Shown piece by piece: positions 6,991 through 10,656 of a stretch of 10,656 nucleotides of DNA (position 1 is the stretch's first letter; each line of letters opens with the position of its first letter). The notes under the pieces were generated by a model that ran no database searches, was not told the DNA's origin, and worked only from the letters and a program-made list of their open reading frames with translations. The DNA is from Ga0077553 sp038215275 (lineage in GTDB: Bacteria > Acidobacteriota > Terriglobia > Bryobacterales > Bryobacteraceae), in contig JBBQRA010000208.1 in the NCBI GenBank assembly GCA_038215275.1, positions 1 through 10,656 on the forward strand, given 5' to 3'. Both the position numbers and the translations under genes were made by a program.

Positions 6991-7529
6991 TTCTCTTCGA
7001 GGGTGGGATCGAAGTCTTCGAGGTCGCCCGCTTGGGCAGAGAACCGTTTGAGTGCCTTGCTGGCGGACCCGGGCGAGAAGCCGGCGTAGACGAGTTTGCG
7101 GAAGGCGCTCTGCAGGTTCTTGGGATCTTTGAAGTGGGCGGCCGGATCGGGGACGCGGATTTTGCGTTCGAGATGGGCGACAGCGAGGGCGACTTCGTCC
7201 ACTTCTCCATAGGCCTCGCGGACGGTGGCTTCGACGAGGGGCTTGGCGATCTGGCGCTGGGCGAGTTCGCGGCGGACGCGTTGAGGGCCGAACAGGCGGG
7301 AGTCGCGGCGGCCTTGGGCATAAGATTCGGCGAAGCGTTCGTCGTTCAGCAGGCGGGATTCTTGGAGGCGGGTAAGGATGGCCGGGATCTCGGTGGGGTC
7401 CTCCGCGCGCGACTCCAGCTTCCGTTTGAGTTCGGCGACGGTGGAGGAGCGGACGCTGAGCGAACGCAGGGCAAAATTCATCAGAGCTTCGCCGGCGTAA
7501 CGTTTGGGTGCACTGCGGCGCATGGCCAT
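6987..7529 (-). CDS. recX: Regulatory protein RecX
   Basis: The 180-residue product matches RecX, the small helical protein that binds RecA filaments and modulates their growth and activity in the cytoplasm. Recognisable parts are the first helical repeat with MNFALRSLSVRSSTVAELKRKL, the core LLNDERFAESYAQGRRDSR followed by RVRRELAQRQI, and a C-terminal repeat with FRKLVYAGFS. The length is typical for the family. The frame stays open to 7745, but the extra N-terminal part is antisense to ytxH-like sequence and unlike RecX, so the start is placed at ATG 7529; ATG 7523 (two residues shorter) is equally possible. No strong ribosome site is seen. recA is not in the window, although recX often sits beside it. 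Its stop overlaps that of the convergent small-protein gene within CTAG. Confidence 0.87.
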   Translation of the reverse strand: MAMRRSAPKRYAGEALMNFALRSLSVRSSTVAELKRKLESRAEDPTEIPAILTRLQESRLLNDERFAESYAQGRRDSRLFGPQRVRRELAQRQIAKPLVEATVREAYGEVDEVALAVAHLERKIRVPDPAAHFKDPKNLQSAFRKLVYAGFSPGSASKALKRFSAQAGDLEDFDPTLEEN

Positions 7530-7614
7530 ATGAAAATAGTCTGCAACAGTTTTGGGGTATTTGAGCGTCTTACCGTGCAGATACTGCTGTACACTACAAA
7601 CGAGGGATCGAAAA
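7530..7614. promoter_or_regulatory. Divergent promoter region between recX and the YtxH-family gene
   Basis: At 85 bp this is the largest gap in the window. It must hold the start signals for recX leftward and for the YtxH operon rightward. A short inverted repeat GCAG-ATA-CTGC is at 7577-7587, and a possible -10-like TACACT at 7590-7595 lacks a well-spaced -35. A GAGGGA at 7602-7607 is the ribosome site for the ATG at 7615. I looked for a LexA box, since recX is SOS-controlled in many bacteria, and saw no convincing one. Confidence 0.4.
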
Positions 7615-7950
7615 ATGGACGAAGATAAACGCATTCCGTATTTTTTCCTGGGCGTCGGCATCGGCGTGGCCGTGGGTATCCTCTTCGCCCCGAAGACGGG
7701 GGAAGAGACCCGGACTCTGCTTCGCACCAAGGCTGACGAGAGCAAGGACTACCTGAAACGCAAGTCGGAAGAGAGCAAGGAATTTCTGAAACGCAAGTCG
7801 GAAGACCTTCGCGATCAGGCTGTCGAAGCGGTCGACAAGGGCAAGTCCGCGCTGCAACGGCAGAAGGAACAGTTAGGTGCCGCCGTGGACGCCGGGAAAC
7901 AGGCCTACCGGGAGAGCATCAAAGAAGAAAACGGCTTCGCAGCCGATTAA
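7615..7950 (+). CDS. YtxH domain-containing protein
   Basis: The 111-residue product begins with one membrane segment, YFFLGVGIGVAVGILFAPK, followed by TGEETR. This glycine-rich helix ending in LFAP(K/R)xGxExR is the signature of the YtxH family (PF12732), once annotated as gas-vesicle proteins. The rest is a charged helix built of near-identical 11-residue units (LRTKADESKDY, LKRKSEESKEF, LKRKSEDLRDQ), an amphipathic pattern suited to lying on a membrane or forming a coiled coil. YtxH-type proteins in Bacillus subtilis belong to a general-stress operon, but the molecular function is unknown. ATG at 7615 is chosen because GAGGGA precedes it at good spacing and the family signature starts soon after. 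It is followed after 28 bp by the DUF948 gene, the same pairing as ytxG-ytxH but in reverse order. Confidence 0.85.
   Translation: MDEDKRIPYFFLGVGIGVAVGILFAPKTGEETRTLLRTKADESKDYLKRKSEESKEFLKRKSEDLRDQAVEAVDKGKSALQRQKEQLGAAVDAGKQAYRESIKEENGFAAD
7753..7805 (+). repeat. 20-bp direct repeat encoding 11-residue helix units
   Basis: CTGAAACGCAAGTCGGAAGA occurs exactly at 7753-7772 and again at 7786-7805, an offset of 33 bp or 11 codons. It encodes the conserved LKRKSE core of two neighbouring helical units in the YtxH-family protein. The perfect DNA identity suggests recent tandem duplication or conversion. Confidence 0.85.
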
Positions 7951-7978
7951 TCAAAAAACAAGCAGGCTCCTCCGCCTT

Positions 7979-8485
7979 ATGAATCAGGAATCATTACTCA
8001 TCGTTTTGACCGTGTTCGTTGGAATCACGGCGTTGTCCTTTGTCGTGCAGGCCGTAGCGGCTATTAAAATGGCCAAGACGGCGAAAGACATGAAGAATAC
8101 CCTCGATGCCTTCCTTCCTAAGGCGGAGGCGGCGCTCGCCAACGCTGAGAAGACGTTGAACGAGACCCGCGAGCAGATCATCGGGATTTCCAAGCGCGCC
8201 AATGAGGTACTCGATCTAACGAAAGCCCAATTGGAGCGGGTCGACTCCTTACTGGAGGACGTCTCCGGCCGTGCCCGTATGCAAATGGATAAGATTGAGG
8301 GAGTGCTGGATGATTCGATGTCGCGGGTGCAAAGCACCGTGACGGGTGTCCAAAGCTCGATTCTCCGGCCTCTACGGGAGATCGCGGGCGTCGCGACTGG
8401 CGTTCGCACAGCAGTAGCGCATCTGCTGAAAGGTTCCCCCGCAAATGTGGCGCAGGTTACATCCGACGAAGAGATGTTTATTTAG
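7979..8485 (+). CDS. DUF948 domain-containing (YtxG-like) membrane protein
   Basis: The 168-residue product has one N-terminal membrane helix (about residues 5-28, LLIVLTVFVGITALSFVVQA and on). A long predicted coiled coil follows, with heptad-like leucines and many Glu, Lys, Ala and Gln residues through about residue 130, then a short hydrophobic patch and a tail ending DEEMFI. This layout and the sequence around FLPKAEAALANAEKTLNE fit DUF948 (PF06103), the YtxG family, whose biochemical role is unknown. The ATG at 7979 is 28 bp after the YtxH-family stop with no obvious terminator between, so the two are probably cotranscribed. The frame is open from 7877, but that upstream part overlaps the YtxH gene and lacks domain similarity. 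Its end overlaps the start of the peptidase gene by 41 bp. Confidence 0.83.
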   Translation: MNQESLLIVLTVFVGITALSFVVQAVAAIKMAKTAKDMKNTLDAFLPKAEAALANAEKTLNETREQIIGISKRANEVLDLTKAQLERVDSLLEDVSGRARMQMDKIEGVLDDSMSRVQSTVTGVQSSILRPLREIAGVATGVRTAVAHLLKGSPANVAQVTSDEEMFI

Positions 8486-10656
8486 CTTCTATTGGGCTCT
8501 GGCAACGGCAACGACCCTTTGGGGGGCTTCCGCATCAGAGACTGCGGCGGAATTGCGCGAAGCCTCCTTTGATGGCCAACGTTGCTATCGGGTACGCGAC
8601 CTGAGCGTGATCCGCGAAGATGTAAAGCTCTTCCTGACGGATGGCTATTTAATTTTGGCCAAACCCGTCGCGGGCGCTCCGATTGCCGCATTCTTTAGTG
8701 CGGAGACGGAGAATGGGGACGGTGAGGTGTTGTTGGTGCCGCCGACGGCGAGCGAGCGGGCATCCCTGGCCCACTACACGCAGACGCCGACGCTGAACGA
8801 ACATTTTGGCGGTGCGTTACTCCTATTCACCGATGGCACGGGTGCGGAGATTGAGGCCTTCATCGCGGTAAGGCAACTGAAACCCGCTGCGGAGATGGGC
8901 GCCCTGCTTGCGCAGCAGTGGACGCCCACACTGCGCAGCCTGACCGCGAGTTTCGAGACCAGGCTGCTTGAGGATCGAGTGGGCGGAGCACCGCCGGAAC
9001 AAGGGCTGTTCTTCGCGGCGATGGCGCAGACAAAGCTCGGCAACTTCGACGTGATCTACGATCCGCAGTCGCGCGAAGAGGTGACGGTCGGTCACTTGAC
9101 TTACCGCGAGAACCGGAGTTTCTACGATATCTGGACGAGCTTTCCTGCCCGGCGGACGCGGCAGGGACGACCAAAGTCGCCGGAGTTGGATTTCGAACTG
9201 CAGCACGTGGACATCGCGGCGGCATTGGATGCCAATCTGCAGTTGAAGGCAACCACCAAGCTGCGGATCGTGATGCCTCCGGCAGAGCAGCGTAAGCGCA
9301 CCGGTGCGCTGATTGCGCTGGATATCTCCCGGCGGATGCGGGTGACCGCGGCGCGGATTAACGGGAATCCCGTCGAGGTGTATCAGCGGGAGAGCCTGCG
9401 AACGGCGCTCCTTCGCGGTAGCGACAACGATACGTTTCTGCTGAGCCCGCCGGTGCCATTACCGGGTGGCGTCCACGAGATTGAAGTGGAGCATGAAGGC
9501 AGCGTCGTGAATGCGGCAGGGAACGGCGTTTATGCGGTGAGCGCCAGAGGAACATGGTACCCGCACCACGGCACGCAATTTGCGACCTACGACTTGGCGT
9601 TTGAGCACGCCCGAACGTTGACCATCGTCGCTAGCGGCGATTCGGCTGGCGATAGAGATACGGGGGACCCCCTGACGGTTGTAAGCCGGTTCCGGTCGAC
9701 GGTACCCTTGCGGTTCGTCGGGTTTAACGTGGGGGAGTACAAGCGCTCCGTGGTGGAACGGGGCGGTCTGCGGGTGGAGATGTACGCGAACAAGGCGGTC
9801 GAGACGGCACTCGCGCCGCGGCGTCAGGATGTGCTCGTGCCGCCGCCCCTGATTCCTCCGCCTCGCGGCGGGGCGGCGCGACGCGGGATGGACGCTATAG
9901 TTATGGCGGCCCCGAGCCCGGCCCCGAGCCCAGCGCAAGCCATTGAGCGCCTAGCGGGCGAGGTGGTGGCTGCCTACGAATTTCTCGCTTCCCGCTTTGG
10001 CCCCCCGCCGCTTAAGACGTTAGCGGTATCGCCGATTCCGGGCGCGTTTGGCCAAGGCTTCCCTGGCTTGATCTACCTTTCCACGTTGTCGTATCTCGAT
10101 CCGCGCGACCGCCCGGCCTTCGCCAACGATCCATATCAACGCATCTTTTTTTCGGACATCCTGGTGGCGCACGAGGTGGCGCATCAGTGGTGGGGAAACC
10201 AAGTGGCCAGCACCGGCTACCAGGACGAATGGATGATGGAGGCGTTGGCCAACTACTCGGCCCTGATGATGCTGGAGAGGCGGAAAGGCGCCAAGGCGAT
10301 TGACCCGGTGCTCGAAATCTACCGGCAACATCTGCTGGCGAAAACGACCGAGGGGAAGACGATTGACTCGGTGGGACCGATCCGGCTGGGGATGCGACTG
10401 GAATCCTCGGAAGCGCCTGGCGCGTGGCGAACCATCACGTACGAGAAGGGTACGTGGATTCTGCACATGTTGCGCCGCCGCTTGGGTGACGCGGCTTGGA
10501 ATCAACTCCTGGGGAAGGTGGCGCGGGAGTACCGGGGCCGCCGGCTGAGCGCGGCTCTGTTTCTGGAGGAAGCGGCCAAGCTGCTACCGAAGTCCGATCC
10601 AGACCCGAAGCTGGAGAATTTTGCAAGCACGTGGATTGAAGGCACCGGCATTCCGG
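8445..10656 (+). CDS. Exported M1-like zinc metallopeptidase (truncated by window end)
   Basis: The frame is open from 8430 to the window edge, so at least 737 residues are encoded and the C-terminus is missing. The only good start is ATG 8445, with AAAGG eleven bases upstream. It gives a classic signal peptide: basic MWRRLHPTKR, a hydrophobic core, then GASA before SETA (cleavage near residue 30). The first 460 residues are beta-rich, including GTWYPHHGTQFATYDLAFEH. The catalytic part holds the zinc site HEVAH (576-580), a second glutamate Glu599 eighteen residues later (HExxH-18-E), and a Tyr-containing TYEKG (Tyr666), which aligns with the M1 transition-state tyrosine. The usual GAMEN exopeptidase motif is replaced by GAFGQGFPGLIYLS (533-546). 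A Pro/Ala-rich linker at about 466-498 separates the two parts. It likely cleaves peptides in the periplasm or outside; the substrate is unknown. Third gene of the YtxH-DUF948 cluster. Confidence 0.85.
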   Translation, partial: MWRRLHPTKRCLFSFYWALATATTLWGASASETAAELREASFDGQRCYRVRDLSVIREDVKLFLTDGYLILAKPVAGAPIAAFFSAETENGDGEVLLVPPTASERASLAHYTQTPTLNEHFGGALLLFTDGTGAEIEAFIAVRQLKPAAEMGALLAQQWTPTLRSLTASFETRLLEDRVGGAPPEQGLFFAAMAQTKLGNFDVIYDPQSREEVTVGHLTYRENRSFYDIWTSFPARRTRQGRPKSPELDFELQHVDIAAALDANLQLKATTKLRIVMPPAEQRKRTGALIALDISRRMRVTAARINGNPVEVYQRESLRTALLRGSDNDTFLLSPPVPLPGGVHEIEVEHEGSVVNAAGNGVYAVSARGTWYPHHGTQFATYDLAFEHARTLTIVASGDSAGDRDTGDPLTVVSRFRSTVPLRFVGFNVGEYKRSVVERGGLRVEMYANKAVETALAPRRQDVLVPPPLIPPPRGGAARRGMDAIVMAAPSPAPSPAQAIERLAGEVVAAYEFLASRFGPPPLKTLAVSPIPGAFGQGFPGLIYLSTLSYLDPRDRPAFANDPYQRIFFSDILVAHEVAHQWWGNQVASTGYQDEWMMEALANYSALMMLERRKGAKAIDPVLEIYRQHLLAKTTEGKTIDSVGPIRLGMRLESSEAPGAWRTITYEKGTWILHMLRRRLGDAAWNQLLGKVAREYRGRRLSAALFLEEAAKLLPKSDPDPKLENFASTWIEGTGIP
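9909..9932 (+). repeat. Tandem 12-bp repeat encoding APSP units in the peptidase linker
   Basis: Two 12-bp units, GCCCCGAGCCCG and GCCCCGAGCCCA, differ only in the last base and encode APSPAPSP. They fall within the Pro/Ala-rich linker between the beta-rich N-terminal part and the catalytic domain. Such repeats can change in copy number between strains without breaking the frame. Confidence 0.8.

Noticed and set aside
7541..7604. LexA/SOS box near recX
   Set aside because: CTG- and TACA-like fragments are present, but no spacing matches CTGT-N8-ACAG, GAAC-N4-GTTC or GTTC-N7-GTTC.
7530..7745. 72-codon N-terminal extension of RecX
   Set aside because: It would lie antisense to the YtxH-family gene and its ribosome site, and it lacks RecX similarity.
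1..10656. Defence island, prophage or CRISPR context for the helicase-nuclease
   Set aside because: Its neighbours are transport, secreted, TPR, RecX and envelope genes. No restriction, toxin, phage, integrase or repeat-spacer sequence was seen, so a defence role is not supported.

Overview
This 10.7 kb window is GC-rich and almost entirely coding. It reads like the chromosome of a soil or sediment bacterium of the Acidobacteriota, probably the Solibacter/Bryobacter side. That placement rests on the gene types: a secreted CRTAC1-type FG-GAP/ASPIC protein, an acetyl-xylan-esterase-like hydrolase, a hexuronate-type MFS transporter, a YtxH plus DUF948 pair, and an M1-like peptidase with a QGFPGLIYLS motif. 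It is an inference and was not tested by search. No rRNA, tRNA, CRISPR array, insertion sequence or prophage gene was seen.

Layout, left to right. (1) Positions 1-570, plus strand: the 3' end of an alpha/beta-hydrolase gene. (2) 512-1792, minus: an MFS transporter of the hexuronate/anion:cation symporter type; its end overlaps the hydrolase gene by 59 bp. (3) 1801-3390, plus: an exported CRTAC1/FG-GAP/ASPIC-UnbV protein, starting only 8 bp from the MFS start. (4) 4106-6628 then 3366-4109, both minus: a two-gene unit of a UvrD-type helicase carrying a complete DEDDh 3'-5' exonuclease domain, followed with a 4-bp overlap by a TPR protein with a possible lipobox. (5) 6664-6990, plus: a small one-helix membrane-anchored protein. 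(6) 6987-7529, minus: RecX; it shares a CTAG with the previous gene so that both stop codons lie inside four bases. (7) 7615-10656, plus: a likely operon of a YtxH-family protein, a DUF948 protein and a large exported M1-like zinc metallopeptidase that runs off the right edge.

The strongest finding is the helicase. All UvrD motifs and all five DEDDh catalytic residues are intact, and the nuclease sits inside the 2B regulatory subdomain, just after the GIG motif that contacts duplex DNA in UvrD/PcrA. That predicts one polypeptide that unwinds and trims DNA. With RecX nearby, two DNA-repair-type genes lie within 3.5 kb, although they are on separate transcripts.

The second theme is compaction. 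All three convergent gene pairs overlap at their ends (59, 25 and 4 bp), one divergent pair starts 8 bp apart, and no intergenic gap exceeds 85 bp. I see no intrinsic terminator. I did not find convincing evidence of a wholly new multi-gene system; the helicase-exonuclease with its coupled TPR protein is the best candidate for closer study.
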